64,000 nt of DNA, taken from positions 17,987,747-18,051,746 of the forward strand of contig NW_020313285.1 of assembly GCF_003265705.1 (NCBI RefSeq). The letters are read 5' to 3'. The DNA is from Callorhinus ursinus (taxonomy: Eukaryota > Chordata > Mammalia > Carnivora > Otariidae). Shown piece after piece: positions 1 to 11,618 of the stretch. Within the stretch, counting starts at the first letter, position 1. Each line of letters opens with the position of its first letter. The position numbers and the translations under genes were made by a program. The notes under the pieces were generated by a model. That model made no database searches. It was not told where the DNA came from and saw only the letters and a list, made by a program, of their open reading frames with translations.

Positions 1-1
1 A

Positions 2-55
<54 letters not shown>

Positions 56-65
56 AGAAGAAAAG
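1..65. repeat. (GA)n / (GAAA)n simple repeat
   Basis: Almost pure purine: GA dinucleotides mixed with GAAA and AAAG units. It touches the window edge, so its full length is unknown. It could be a plain microsatellite or the A-rich tail or antisense CT-tract of a SINE lying to the left. Confidence 0.85.
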
Positions 66-953
66 CAGAGTTGGCGGCTTATGTGTTTACAGGAAGCAGT
101 CCTGGCTGGGACTCCAACTACCCACAGCTCTGCATTCTGCGGCTCTCCCTCCTGTCTCCGCGTACTCTACCCTCGAGGCCTCCCCTCCAGTGTTCCAAGG
201 CCTAAGAGCTCGCAGGGGTCTTGAGGGCAGTCCCCTTCCCAGAACGCATGCTCCACCACAAATAGCCACTGGAGTGGCCAAAGCCCAAGCTCCTTCCTCC
301 CAGGGGCTTGGCTGTGGGGCTCCTCCGGGCAGTGCCAGGCACACCTATCTTCTCCAAACCTGGGCCATTAGCAGAAGACATAGCTAAGGACCAGAGAGAC
401 AGAGCCCAAGGTGACACACAGAGGCTGGCTGTCCCCAGAATACAAGCCCCTCCTCTAACTTCCCGGCCCTGTGGTTCCTCCAAAGAATCCAATGGCCCCC
501 AATGAGGGTTCCAGAGCTCAGGCTGCGGTGGGGACCCTGGCCTGCTGACTATCCAATAAAATTACTGGCAGGCATTAAATCTATCCTCAGTTAACCCAGT
601 GTCTTTAATAATAAAAAAGATTTTGCACTGGGGATAAATACCATGTCTCATTTCCTCACTCTCACTGGTCTCCTGTCACTGTGCACATATTAAGACAATG
701 GCTAATATACGGCTCCCAATCAGCCACTAAAATGCTGCTATTATTCCTATTAATTTGACAATAAAATATGGCTGTGCCAGGCCTTAAAAAGTGGGCTGTC
801 ATGGGACTGGGGGTTCTGTGGGAAGTGATCCACGAGGCCCAGGGGTCTAGAGCTGGCCCCTGGAACCAAGCCACACCCAAGCCACAGCCCCCGCAGGCCG
901 TGACTGCCCAGGGCCCAGATACCACCCGCAATCCAGACCTAAGCATGGCCGGC
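66..953. other. Single-copy DNA, no gene seen
   Basis: GC-rich sequence without a recognisable coding family or repeat up to about 530. From about 540 to 780 it turns AT-rich, with many TAAT/ATTA words, and resembles conserved noncoding DNA in texture. Reading frames here are short and overlap on both strands. Confidence 0.5.
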
Positions 954-1502
954 TGTATTTGTCTCCCACCGCCGCATAACAAGTGACCACAGACTTGGCA
1001 ACTAAAATAACACCCACTCATGACCTCACGGTTCTGGAGGTCAGAAGTCTAGGAATGGCTCCACCCAATTCTCTGCTCAGGGTCTCACGAGGCCAAAATC
1101 AAGGTGTCAGCAGGACGGTGTTCTAGCTGGAGGCTAGAACTCCAGGGAATGGGAAAAATCCATTTCCAGACTCATCCGGGTTGTGGCAGAATTCAGCTCC
1201 TTGCACGTCAGGACTGAGGTCCCCATTTTCTTGCTGGCTATCAACAAGGGGTCACGCGCCGGGGTTGCCCTAAGGTCCTGGCCACCTGGCCCTCTCCACG
1301 GAAAGGGAGCTGACTCCTTCAAAGCCCATAGGAGACTCTCTCTCCAGTCTGCTGCTTCGGGGAATCACACAATGTAACATAATCACGGGAGGGCTGTCCA
1401 TCGCATTGACACGTCCCACTTCCACACAAGGGGAGGGTATTATGCAGCGTGTGTACCCCAGGGGGTGCCATCTTGGGCCCCCTTAGAATGCCACCTATCA
1501 CA
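954..1502 (-). mobile_element. MaLR (MLT1-like) solo LTR
   Basis: Read on the minus strand it starts TGTGATAGGTGG near 1502 and ends ...ATACA-like near 954. That is the TG...CA layout of ERVL-MaLR LTRs. On the plus strand, landmarks I remember from MLT1 consensuses are present in order: 'taacaagtgaccacagac', 'ggttctggaggtcagaagtc', 'ccaaaatcaaggtgtcagc' and 'gtccccattttcttgctgg'. It is strongly diverged and has no internal region, so it is an old solo LTR. The subfamily is from memory. Confidence 0.65.
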
Positions 1503-2842
1503 GCTCTGTGTGAAAGCCCTCCACCTGCCTTTGTGGAGAGACAATGGGTCCAACCCCATCACCCTCCTCCCACATTCCCTGGAGGTCTGCTGGCTCGTCC
1601 TGAGACCAAGCCTCCACTCCTGGCCAAAGGGAGAAGCAGGTCGGACGGCAGCCGGCTCCGGCACTGGGGTGCGTGCAAGGGAGGGAGGGAGGGGCCCAGG
1701 AGCAGCCCCTCACGGTTGAGCACAGCATGGAACAGCGATTTCCAAAAGCAGACATCGACTGAGGGGCAGTGATTCACACCCCTCAAAAGGATGTGTTTTT
1801 CAGCTTCTCCTCGAAAGCTCCCCTCCCTTTCTTCTACCCTCCCCAATTACCAGGGTAAAGCAAACCCCATTACCCACTGGGTTATTCCCTTGTCCTGGTT
1901 CTGGACACCGAGGAGAAGCTAGGGGGAGGGAGGCCCACATCAGAAGTGGGTGGAAGTGGGCCAGCAGGTGATGGGAAGACACAGACCTCAGGGCCCCAAC
2001 GACAGCTCAGCGGACTCAGCACGGGATCAGCCTGTGTGAATCTCCCAGCCCTGAGCTGCTGCCCAGGGGCCCTGAGGCAGAAGTAAGGCCCCTGCTCCGC
2101 CTCCAGCCGCTCTCAAGGCCCAGCGAGGAATTCAACAAACTGGCTTTCGGTTTGAAGGGTGAGGTCTCTATGGACATAGACCCAGCAGCACGAAACCAGG
2201 GCAGCCAGCCGGGAATGGGCCCCTCCCCCTCCAGACCACATCCACTCTGCTGTGCAGCCTCCCCGGCCCACACGACCACCTCTCACCCCCTACCCCACTC
2301 CTCTCCCCTGGACTTCTCCCCTCTGCCACGCTCCCTCGTCCCTCAGTGACTCACTCCTAGTGAAAACAGTCCAGCACAAGGGGCGCTGACTTGCTCCCAA
2401 GGCTAAGTCAGAAAAGACAACGCAGCTCGGCCTGACCCCCTCGGGGCCACCCTTCTCACCATGTGGCTGCCATGTGGGGCAGCCCTAGGTATGGGGACAG
2501 GCCGCCACGGCCCCCGCTGAGGTCCTGGCCTGTAGCCAGCCTCCGACACCGGCCCAGGTGAGTGAGGAAGGCTTCGGGGATGGACACCACTCCAGCCACC
2601 ATCCGACTGCAACCACACGAGAGATTCCGAACCAGAACCCACAAAGGAGCCCAGGCCACCCCCACAACCAGGAGAGATGATAATAGAAAATGACTGTGGT
2701 TTTACAGCATGGAATGTGGGCGGTTTGTTGTTGATAACCAGAACAGAGCTCAAGGAGACTTCCAGCAATGCATCTTCCTCTCCTTCACGCTCAGCCCTCA
2801 GCGAGGTTGCCTGCCTTCCCCTGTGCCCCTAGAGGGTTCTAC
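1503..2842. other. Single-copy GC-rich DNA, no gene seen
   Basis: No recognisable repeat or coding family. Reading frames up to about 120 codons occur on both strands without a shared family signature or a plausible exon structure. Confidence 0.45.
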
Positions 2843-2995
2843 ATAGCGCAGTGGTTAACAGTGCAGCCTCTGGAATCACACACTTGCGTTCAACACACTG
2901 CTCCGTCACCCACTGGCTGGGCGATCCCAGGCAAGTCACTTTTCTCCTCTGAGCCTCAGCCTCCTTATCTATGAAATGTAAAGAATAACTACATA
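2843..2995 (+). repeat. MIR SINE fragment
   Basis: The core reads 'gcgcagtggttaacagtgca', then 'ctggctgggcgatcccaggc', 'aagtcacttttctcctctga' and 'gcctcagcctccttatctat'. These are the successive landmarks of the mammalian MIR (tRNA-derived, CORE-SINE). Divergence is high, as expected for a repeat predating placental radiation. Confidence 0.8.
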
Positions 2996-3913
2996 GTCTT
3001 GCCCTGCATGTCCATGGGGCCAGGGATTGCCAACCCCATGGGCCCAACAGTTACAAGGTAAGGCCATGTCCCTGGCAAAAGCAGGAGGGTGGCCAACAAG
3101 GCCCTTCCAGCTTGACGACGCTGGGTCACGGCATGCAGGGGAGGGCTGCCCTCCCACACCGAAGGGAGACAGAATGGGGTCTTTGACACGGGCCCCGAGA
3201 GGAAAGACCAAGCCACCTTTAAATAATGGCCAAGGTAGTATGGTGAAGCTCCGTGTAGGCACATAAAAAGGAGTGTGAATTATTTATGCCTGGGCTGAGG
3301 AAACAGGCTGGAGTCCCACCATATTTCTCTTCCCATTATATGCCCGTCTTATAGAAATTGTCAGTGAGAACAAGACCTGAGCACTGAGAAGCAGAATGAA
3401 GATTTCCTCCAGAACTTACTGGCCAATCAATTCTTATCTACTAGTCATGGCAACTGTCAGTGGCCAAGTCCACCAGGAAGGAGTCTGCCTGGGTGTGTGA
3501 CACTCCCCCAGCCCCCCACTGGCTGGAGGCCCTAAATTCAGACTGGGCTGCTTGCTCCAGCGGGCACCACCCCCAGGGCCGGCCTTTCTGCACCCTGCTT
3601 CCAACCCTAGTGTTGGCATCTGTGTCATTACCACACTCCTGTCCAGCAGGGCTGTGGCCTTCTCTCAAGACCCTTCCCCTCCTGCCACTCCCTGCACCAC
3701 AGGGCCCACGGGCCTGACCAGCCCCCTTCGACATCCAGTCCAACTGCAGCCACAAACTATCAAACACTTGCTATATGCCATGGAAGTCCCCACTGGGAAC
3801 CTCAGCTCTATGACTTGCCAACATCATCAACTGAAACATCATCTGAAGCTACTTCACTTCCCTGCAAAACAGAAAACTGGAGAGACTCTTCAGGCAACAA
3901 TGCCCAGCACCCC
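2996..3913. other. Single-copy DNA, no gene seen
   Basis: No coding family recognised. A weak MIR-like stretch ('caaacacttgctatatgcca') lies near 3760, too short to call with confidence. Confidence 0.4.
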
Positions 3914-3930
3914 GGGGGCGGGGGGGGGGG
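3914..3930 (+). repeat. Poly-G tract (G5-C-G11)
   Basis: Seventeen bases, all G except one C. It is able to fold as a G-quadruplex and is prone to length error in sequencing. Confidence 0.9.
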
Positions 3931-4278
3931 ATGCTGCTGAGCCCTCACAGGGCATCTCTCCGCTCACACAGTACGTCCAGGGGCTGCGCAGGCAGCTGGA
4001 GGCTCTACCTCTCCTCCAAAACCACCAGGACGGATCTGGCCCTATGGGGGAAGGGTTTTTCACTGTCAATGTGAATCGAGGAAATGCCGGCAGATAAAAT
4101 TAGTGCTGCCCACCCATCCCAAGCTGTCAGAGGAGCCATTCTGAGGTGCTTGCTGTGGGCTTCATCTTCACATCCTTTACTCCGACTTTTTCCAGTGCTT
4201 CAGGAGCAGAGACCCTGGAGAGGCCAGCCCTGGTGCGTATTCTGGATCCTGAATCTCTGAGGCCCAGTAGGGACTGGC

Positions 4279-4292
4279 GGGGGGGGGGGGGG
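4279..4292 (+). repeat. Poly-G tract (G14)
   Basis: Uninterrupted G14, about 350 bases after the previous G tract and on the same strand. Confidence 0.9.
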
Positions 4293-5214
4293 ACCTGAAT
4301 GCAGGGGCACATTGGGGGCACAAGATTTGAAATACCAGCCTACGCTGGCAAAGCACTGAATGGAACGTACACTCTCAGATACCCACATTTTAAGATGACA
4401 AAACTGAAGAAGAAGAAACAGGCAAAGCCAAGCTAGGTGACCAGACAATATCCCTAAGCCAAGACCTGAGCTTTCCACTACCTGGTCCTATGATGCGGCC
4501 ACGCGAACAGAGCCCCGTGCGCCAACCACTCAGCCCTGGCATAGTGCCTGCCCCAGCCACACACACAGTTCAAGGGCCTGGCCCTCCAAGGGGCCAAGGG
4601 GACCTGCTACCAGTGTCCCAGTGGCTTCCAGACACCCGGCCAAAAGGCTGTGTTTTCTCAGTCACACTCTACAGTGCCCAGGCCAGGGGTCCTCACCATC
4701 TCCACATTCCTGAGAAGGCTCCCAGAAGTCATCCAAACCCCAGCCAGGAACCAAGCGCCCCCAGGCACTGGAAGGGACCACTCTGAGGTTAAACAACAGC
4801 AAGAAGAGCCATGAGCAGCAGGGGAAAGGGAAAGTGGTTCTGATGACCATCTCTCCCCACTCCTGGCTGCAGATCTGAGACCTATCCTCACAGCCAGTGA
4901 TCCCCAGATGAGGGTCCTCCCAGGAGAGACCATTTGAGGTCCCTGGTGGCTCCCCCTACATCACCTCTTGGTTGAGTCCTCCTTGCTGGGAACACTTCCT
5001 ATTTGTTCCCAAACTATTTTGTCCCCAAATTAGTCTCAAGGATCTGAGGATAAGGAACATTCCCACCCTCTCCTCCCCAGCCCGAGACAACCCTGTCACT
5101 CCAGGCAGCCGCTCGCGGTCACCTCCACAGTCCCTCGAGCTGAGTGGGTCTGGGCACATTCCCACTCCTCGAGAGAAACAACATTTCTCTCAAGGTAGCA
5201 GGTCAGCCTATGAC
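4293..5214. other. Single-copy DNA, no gene seen
   Basis: GC-rich sequence without recognisable coding potential or repeat. It holds short overlapping reading frames only. Confidence 0.4.
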
Positions 5215-5330
5215 AGACTTTACGTCCCATGTTTCTCTGCTGGAGGACAACCTCTACTCATCCTTCAGAACTCAGCTAGATACCATGTCCTCCAGGAAGC
5301 TTCCCCGACTTGGTCAAGTGCCTCTCCTCT
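5215..5330 (+). repeat. L2 LINE 3'-end fragment (probable)
   Basis: The string 'catccttcagaactcagcta' followed by 'gtcctccaggaagcttcccc' matches the L2 3' landmark 'cttcaaggctcag...cctccaggaagccttccc' as I remember it. It is short and diverged. Confidence 0.5.
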
Positions 5331-6660
5331 GAGCTCCCTGCCACGCCCCATGTTCCCCCCATCCTGGGATTTACCACCCCACCAAGCAGAGAGGTGACGG
5401 ACATCTTTTATGGCCTGTGACTGGCACAGTTGGTGCATCACAAAGTGTGGCTCCCGGAATGAAAGTGCTTTTTAACAAACCTGGCTAGCCACATGGCCTG
5501 GGGCACTCACAAGCACAAATACAAACAGTCCCCTCCTGAGTCATTACCACAAAGATCCTGCTGAGAGTCTTTGAAGTTCAGAGAAACACTGGGCCCAGCT
5601 CCTCAGGCCTTTGATGGGGGCCAAGAGGCAGAGACAGACCCCGGGCTGGTGCCAGCGCCCTGTCCTACCCCCCACCCCAAAAAAACCTACTTTTAGGAGG
5701 AAAACAAGCCAACAAAGACAGCAGCTGCCTCCCTAGACAGCCAGACCCCCAGAGAGTTTAAATGGAATGAAAATAATCTCACTTTGTTGCCCTAACCACA
5801 GATAGACAGTCAGGAGAGAACAGCCCGCTAACTGCTTCTTTGAAGAGGCAAAGACTCTTGTACCCAAAAGCTATTTGTCCTCCATAAATGGGATTTCAGA
5901 AACAGAGCTGAAAGGGAAGAGGATGGCCTCAAGAGCCTAAGCTTATATTATACATTAGACAGATACTTAAAAATAAATAGTGATTAAAAGGAAAACCACG
6001 AGTGACAGTGAGAGCTCCAGACCCTCTAAGGCCTTCATGCAAATGTCTCGCTGCACTCTCTGCATTGGGAATCTGGGCCAAACTGTAATCATTTCTCTGA
6101 TTTTTTTAAAAACTGTTGCCACCCAGCTGCTTTGAGGGGCTAAGCTCCGTTCCAGGTGGTAGGACTACATCCAAGGAGGGGAGGCCTCGGAGCAAGTGCC
6201 CCCGCACCGGCGCCCTCTCCTGGAGGCCCATGCGCATGCTCACTGCTTTCAGCCTCAGGACCCGCCCCGAGGGGGTGGCCCCTCCGCCATCCTCCCGCTA
6301 AGGCGGTGCTCCCTTCCACAACACTCAATCACAGCCCGTTGGAGGCCTGTCTCCGCAACACGCTGTGACCTCCAGGGGTCAGGAACGCTGCCCTGCGCAG
6401 GGTAAGCTGTCAGTAAGCCTTACTGATGGGCCGTCCGCCTGAGAAACCCACTCTAAGAGGTAAGCAGGGAAGGAGGTTAGAGCCCAAGTCAACAGACGCC
6501 GGCCTTAGCCAGCCAACGCCTGGCTTGTTAGTCACTGTTGCTAATATTATTATTGTCATTGCCCTCATCATTAGCATTAGCATCTCTGAGGGCTGGAATT
6601 CCAGCCCTTAGCTAAAGACTTCAATCTCTGGGAATACCCCCTCCCCCCACCACGCCATCC
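5331..6660. other. Single-copy DNA with AT-rich patch
   Basis: No gene seen. From about 5925 to 6120 an AT-rich patch with 'ttaaaaataaatagtgatta' stands out from GC-rich surroundings. From about 6170 to 6300 the DNA is modestly CpG-rich but too short and weak to call a CpG island. Confidence 0.4.
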
Positions 6661-6666
6661 CTACCG

Positions 6667-6679
6667 CCCCCCCCCCCCC
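6667..6679. repeat. Poly-C tract (C13)
   Basis: Uninterrupted C13 in a C-rich stretch from 6640 to 6690. It is equivalent to a G-tract on the minus strand. Confidence 0.85.
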
Positions 6680-6744
6680 GCCCCGCCACAAAAAATCAGA
6701 TGCTCAGCTTTTCCCAAGTGCTGCGCTTCAAGGAAAATGAACTT

Positions 6745-7105
6745 AGATCCTTTTTTTTTCCTTAACTGAAGTCCATACTTGACTCAGATTTTATTAGTTT
6801 TCATCTGATGTCCTTCTCCCATTCCAGAATCACATCTAGGATATCACATTACATTTAGTCACTCCCTTCGTCTCTTGGCTGGGAATGTCTTTGACTTTCC
6901 TGGTTGTTGGCGGCCTGGACAGTTTTGAGGGGTACTGGTCAGGTGTTTTGTAGGATGCCACACTACTGGAATGTAGCGGAAGTTCTCGTGGTTAGACAGA
7001 AGTGGTGGGTTTTAGGGAGGTAAAGTGCCCTTCTCGTATGCAGGGTACACACCATCAGCGTGATTTATCACCTTGGTCACCAGGCCGAGATCGTGTTTGT
7101 CAGGT
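6745..7105. repeat. Old L1 3'-region fragment (probable)
   Basis: 'acattacatttagtcactcc', 'gacagttttgaggggtactg', 'gtcaggtgttttgtaggatg' and 'gcgtgatttatcaccttggt' follow the order of a mammalian-wide L1M-type segment I recognise. Strand is left open: the T run at 6750-6759 hints at minus orientation. Diverged and old. Confidence 0.5.
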
Positions 7106-7124
7106 TTTTCTAGATCTTTCCAAT

Positions 7125-7325
7125 GAAATCCTCCCTGCTCCCTAAAAGACCAGGTCAAAAATCGCCTCCTCTTAGAAGCCTCCCCAGATTACATATACAC
7201 ACTATGAGTTCCACTCAGTACTTAGTATACCTCCCAAATATTTCAAGTGTCCATGAACCTGCCTGCTCATGTTCAATGAAGGCTCTGTGGGGCTGTGACC
7301 TGATGCCCAGCAGCATCTAGCCCAG
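7125..7325 (+). repeat. L2 LINE 3'-end fragment (probable)
   Basis: Contains 'gaaatcctccctgctcccta' and 'ttagaagcctccccagatta', the L2 3' landmark. It is diverged and is followed by an A16 run at 7336-7351. Confidence 0.5.
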
Positions 7326-7335
7326 AATAAAAAGC

Positions 7336-7351
7336 AAAAAAAAAAAAAAAA
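7336..7351 (+). repeat. Poly-A run
   Basis: A16 between the L2 and MIR fragments. No complete retroposon can be tied to it. Confidence 0.8.
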
Positions 7352-7545
7352 GACCACTTATTTAGTGTTGACTGAGTGCCAGCTCCATGCCTGGCACCCC
7401 ACGGGGGCTCTCTGGCCATACCCCAGTGAGGGAGGAGCTCTTGTTATTGCCATCTTACAGAAGAAGGGCTCAGAAACCAGTACAGCAAGGAACTGGTAGA
7501 GCTGGGATCCTGCTGTTCGGCTCTGCAATCCGTCCCTTCATCCCT
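7352..7545 (-). repeat. MIR SINE fragment
   Basis: The plus strand reads as the MIR reverse complement: 'gactgagtgccagctccatg', 'ttattgccatcttacagaag', 'aagggctcagaaaccagtac', 'ggtagagctgggatcc'. Old and diverged. Confidence 0.65.
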
Positions 7546-8561
7546 CTGCTCTCCTCCAGTCCTGTGAGTCTTCAAAGGCTTTCTGTGTGCCCTCGACGTG
7601 CAGTCAAGGACAAGCTGCTGCAGTGTAATGAGGTGGGCTGAGTGGAGGTCTGAGGTCTTCAACAAGAGCACCAAAGGCACACCCCTGGCCCGGCCTGACC
7701 TCGGTCCGGCTCCAGCCCACTCCCGGCCCTAGCAAGTGTGGGCTGTGCCGCCAGCCTGCCCTCACCCCCCTGAGGGCTCGCTAGCCACCGCATCTTCCCT
7801 TTCTGACGTCCAGAGATAGGGAGGCACAGCTGTGCTCCCCAACATGCTGCATCAGCAAGAAGCCAAAGGATGTATGTGGAGCTGGAAATCTCCCCAAAAT
7901 TTTGTTTTATTAAATTTTAAACTTTAATACACATTTCAAATGTCAGCCCTGGGTTCCCCCATCCCCACTGCCCCACCATCCTCGGGCTCACCAAGAACCT
8001 TCTCTCTGGCAGGGTCTTTGGAGCCTTAAACATTTTCTGCAGGTGTTGACATCTGACACTCAGGGCCCTGGGCAGGGGAGGCAGAAGACAGGGGCCCAGT
8101 GGGAGGGGATGGCTTTAGCCCATCCTGGCTGGGCCCAGGGAGGGATGGCGGCTGGGCACAATCCAGGCAACCAATCAAGAGGTCCTTGTCCTCCAAGCCA
8201 GGAGAGAAGGCAGCAGTGTCTGCTCAGGCTGGGGGTGAGGCTCTAGTCCCTCAGCACCCAGACTTAACAGTGAAGCTAAGGACTAGGACCCCTAGTTCCC
8301 AAGCTAAGGTCCCAGACAAGAGATCCAAGGCACTAGGGACAGAGGTAGCTGATTTGTTATTGGCCATGCCTTCCATGGTAATGCTCAGGGCACCCATTCC
8401 CCAAGCAATTTCCCAGGCACCTCTCTCTGCCCACCCCCCTCACCCCCACTGCCAGCCCCCAATCCCAGTGGCCAGTATAGCAAATGAGCTGTATCTTGGA
8501 GCTACCCTGAATTAAGGCATTCACAAACGCACAAACCTGCCAAGGGTGACCTAAGCTTCTT
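7546..8561. other. Single-copy DNA, no gene seen
   Basis: No recognisable gene. It forms the left flank of the L1 insertion, ending in its target site. Confidence 0.4.
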
Positions 8562-8576
8562 AGAATGGCACTTAAG
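8562..8576. repeat. Left target-site duplication of L1 copy 1
   Basis: AGAATGGCACTTAAG is repeated exactly at 12080-12094 on the other side of the L1. The left junction reads TT/AGAA on the top strand, close to the L1 endonuclease preference TT/AAAA. Confidence 0.93.
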
Positions 8577-11500
8577 AATGAATGGGTCAACCAGGAAATT
8601 AAAGAAGAATTAAAAAAATTCATGGAAACCAATGAAAATGAAAACACAACTCTTCAAAATCTTTGGGATACAGCAAAGGCAGTCCAGGGAGGAAACTGTA
8701 TAGCAATACAAGCCTTTCTCAAGAAACAAGAAAGGTCTCAAATACACAACCTAACCCTACACCTAAGGGAGCTGGAGAAAGAACAGCAAATAAAGCCTAA
8801 ACCCAGCAGGAGAAGAGAAATAATAAAGATCAGAGCACAAATCAATGAAATAGAAACAAAAGAACGGTAGAACAGATCAACGAAACCAGGAGCTGGTTTT
8901 GAAAGAATTAACAAGATTGATAAACCCCTGGCCAGACTGATCAAAAAGAAAAGAGAAATGACCCAAATCCACAAAATCATGAATGAAAGAGGAGAGATCA
9001 CAACCAACACCAAAGAAATACAAACAATTATAAGAACATATTAGGAGCAACTCTATGCCAGCAAAATAGATAAACTGGAAGAAATGGGTGCTTTCCTAGA
9101 GATGTATCAACTACCAAAATTGAACCAGGAAGAAATAGAACACCTGAACAGACCTATAACCACGAAGGAAATTGAAACAGTCATCAAAAATCTCCCAACA
9201 AACAAAGGCCCAGGGCCAGATGGCTTCCCAGGGGAATTCTATCAGACATTTAAAGAAGAATTAATACCTATTCTCCTGAAACTGTTCCAAAAAGTAGATG
9301 GAAGGAAAACTTCCAAACTCATTTTATGAGGCCAGCATTACCTTGATCCCAAAACCAGACAAAGACCCCATCAAAAAGGAGAATTACAGACCAATATCCT
9401 TGATGAACATGGATGCAAAAATTCTCACCAAAATACTAGCCAATAGGATCCAACAGTATATTAAAAGGATTATTCACCATGACCAAGTGGGATTTATCCC
9501 TGGGCTACAAGGTTGGTTCAACGTCTGCAAATCAATCAACGTGATACAATACATTAACACAAGAAAGAACAAGAATCATATGATCCTCTCAACAGATGCA
9601 GAGAAAGCATTTGACAAAGTACAGCATCCTTTCTGGATCAAAACTCTTCAGAGTATAGGGATAGAGGACACATACCTCAATATCATAAAAGCCATCTATG
9701 AAAAACCTACAGTGAATATCATTCTCAATGGGGAAAAGCTGAGAGCTTTCCACCTAAGGTTAGGAATGCGGCAGGGATGTCCACTATCACCACTGCTATT
9801 GAACATAGTATTAGAAGTCCTAGCCACAGCAATCAGACAACAAAAAGAAATCAAAGGCATCCAAATCGGCAAAGAGGAAGTCAAACTCTCACTCTTTGCA
9901 GATGATATGATACTGTATTTGGAAAACCCAAAAGACTCCACCCCAAAACTGCTAGAACTCATACAGGAATTCAGTAAAGTGGCAGGATATAAAATCAATG
10001 CACAGAAATCAGGGGCATTCCTATACACCAACAACAAGACAGAAGAGAGACAAATCAAGGAGTCGATCCCATTTACAATTGCACCCAAAACCGTAAGATA
10101 CCTAGGAATAAATTTAACCAAAGAGGCAAAGGATCTGTACTCAGAAAAGTTTAAAATACTCATGAAAGAAATTGAAGAAGACACAAAGAAATGGAAAAAC
10201 GTTCCATGCTCATGGATTGGAAGAACAAACATTGTGAAGATGTCAATGCTACCTAGAGCAATCTACACATTCAATGCAATCCCCATCAAAATACCATCCA
10301 CTTTTTTCAAAGAAATGGAACAAATAATCCTAAAATTTGTATGGAAGCAGAAGAGACCCCGAATAGCCAGAGGAATGTTGAAAAAGAAAAGCAAAGCTGG
10401 CGGCATCACAATTCCGGACTTCCAGCTCTATTACAAAGCTGTCATCCTCAAGACAGTATGGTACTGGCACAAAAACAGACACATAGATTAATGGAACAGA
10501 ATAGACAGCCCAGAAATGGACCCTCAACTCTAATGGTCAACTCATCTTTGACAAAGCAGGAAAGAATGTCCAATGGAAAAAAGACAGTCTCTTCAACGAC
10601 TGTTGTTGGGAAAATTGGACAGCCACATGCAGAAGAATGAAACTGGACCATTTCCTTACACCACACACAAAAATAGACTCCAAATGGTTGAAAGACCTAA
10701 ACGTGAGACAGGAGTCCATCAAAATCCTAAAGGAGAACACAGGCAGCAACCTCTTCGACCTCAGCCGCAGCAACTTCTTCCTAGAAACATCGCCAAAGGC
10801 AAGGGAACCAGGGCAAAAATGAACTATTGGGATTTCATCAAGATAGAAAGCTTTTGCACAGCAAAAGAAACAGTCCACAAAACCAAAAAGACAACTGACA
10901 GAATGGAAGAAAATAGGTGCAAATGACATATCAGATAAAGGGCTAGTATCCAAAATCTATAAAGAACTTCTCAAACTCAACACCCAAAGAACACATAATC
11001 CAATCAAGAAATGGGCAGAAGACATGAACAGACATTTTTCCAAAGAAGACATCCAAATGGCCAACAGACCCATGAAAAAGTGCTCCACATCGCTCAGCAT
11101 CAGGGAAATCCAAATTAAAACCTCCATGAGATAGCACCTCACACCCGTCAAAATGGCTAAAATGAACAAGTCAGGAAACGACAGATGTGGGCAGGGATGC
11201 AAAGAAAGGGGAACCCTCCTACACTGTTGGTGGGAATGCAAGCTGGTGCAACCACTCTGGAAAACAGTATGGAGGTTCCTCAAACAGTTGAAAATAGAGC
11301 TACCATACGATCCAGCAATTGCACTACTGGGTATTTACCACAAAGACACAAATGTAGGGATCCGAACGGGTACGTGCACCCCGATGTTTATAGCAGCAAT
11401 GTCCACAATAGCCAAACTGTGGAAAGAGCCAAGATGTCCATCGACAGATGAATGGATAAAGAAGAGGTGGTTATATATACACAATGGAATATTATGCAGC

Positions 11501-11618
11501 CATCAAAAGGAATGAGATCTTGCCATTTGCAACGACGTGGATGGAACTGGAGGGTGTTATGCTGAGTGAAATAAGTCAATCAGAGAAAGACATGTATCAT
11601 ATGACCTCACTGATATGA
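8577..11618 (+). pseudogene. L1 ORF2 remnant (reverse transcriptase), broken
   Basis: ORF2p is the L1 endonuclease/reverse transcriptase. This copy lacks the endonuclease domain and begins at the [14 protein letters not shown] block. RT motifs are visible: the [11 protein letters not shown] block, [24 protein letters not shown] and the catalytic FADD at 9895-9906. The C-terminus ends in the usual YHMTSLI before TGA at 11616-11618. Lesions: a frameshift near 8868 (one base fewer than the other copy), TAG at 9042-9044, a frameshift near 9293 and TAA at 10489-10491; further frame changes follow between about 10.5 and 11.5 kb. It cannot make a working protein. The longest intact piece is 9298-10491. 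Confidence 0.93.

Noticed and set aside
954..1502. Possible intact endogenous retrovirus
   Set aside because: Only solo LTRs are seen here and at the other MaLR sites; no gag, pol or env-like sequence lies between or beside them.
9696..10232. 178-codon minus-strand frame
   Set aside because: Antisense shadow of the L1 ORF2 reverse transcriptase region.
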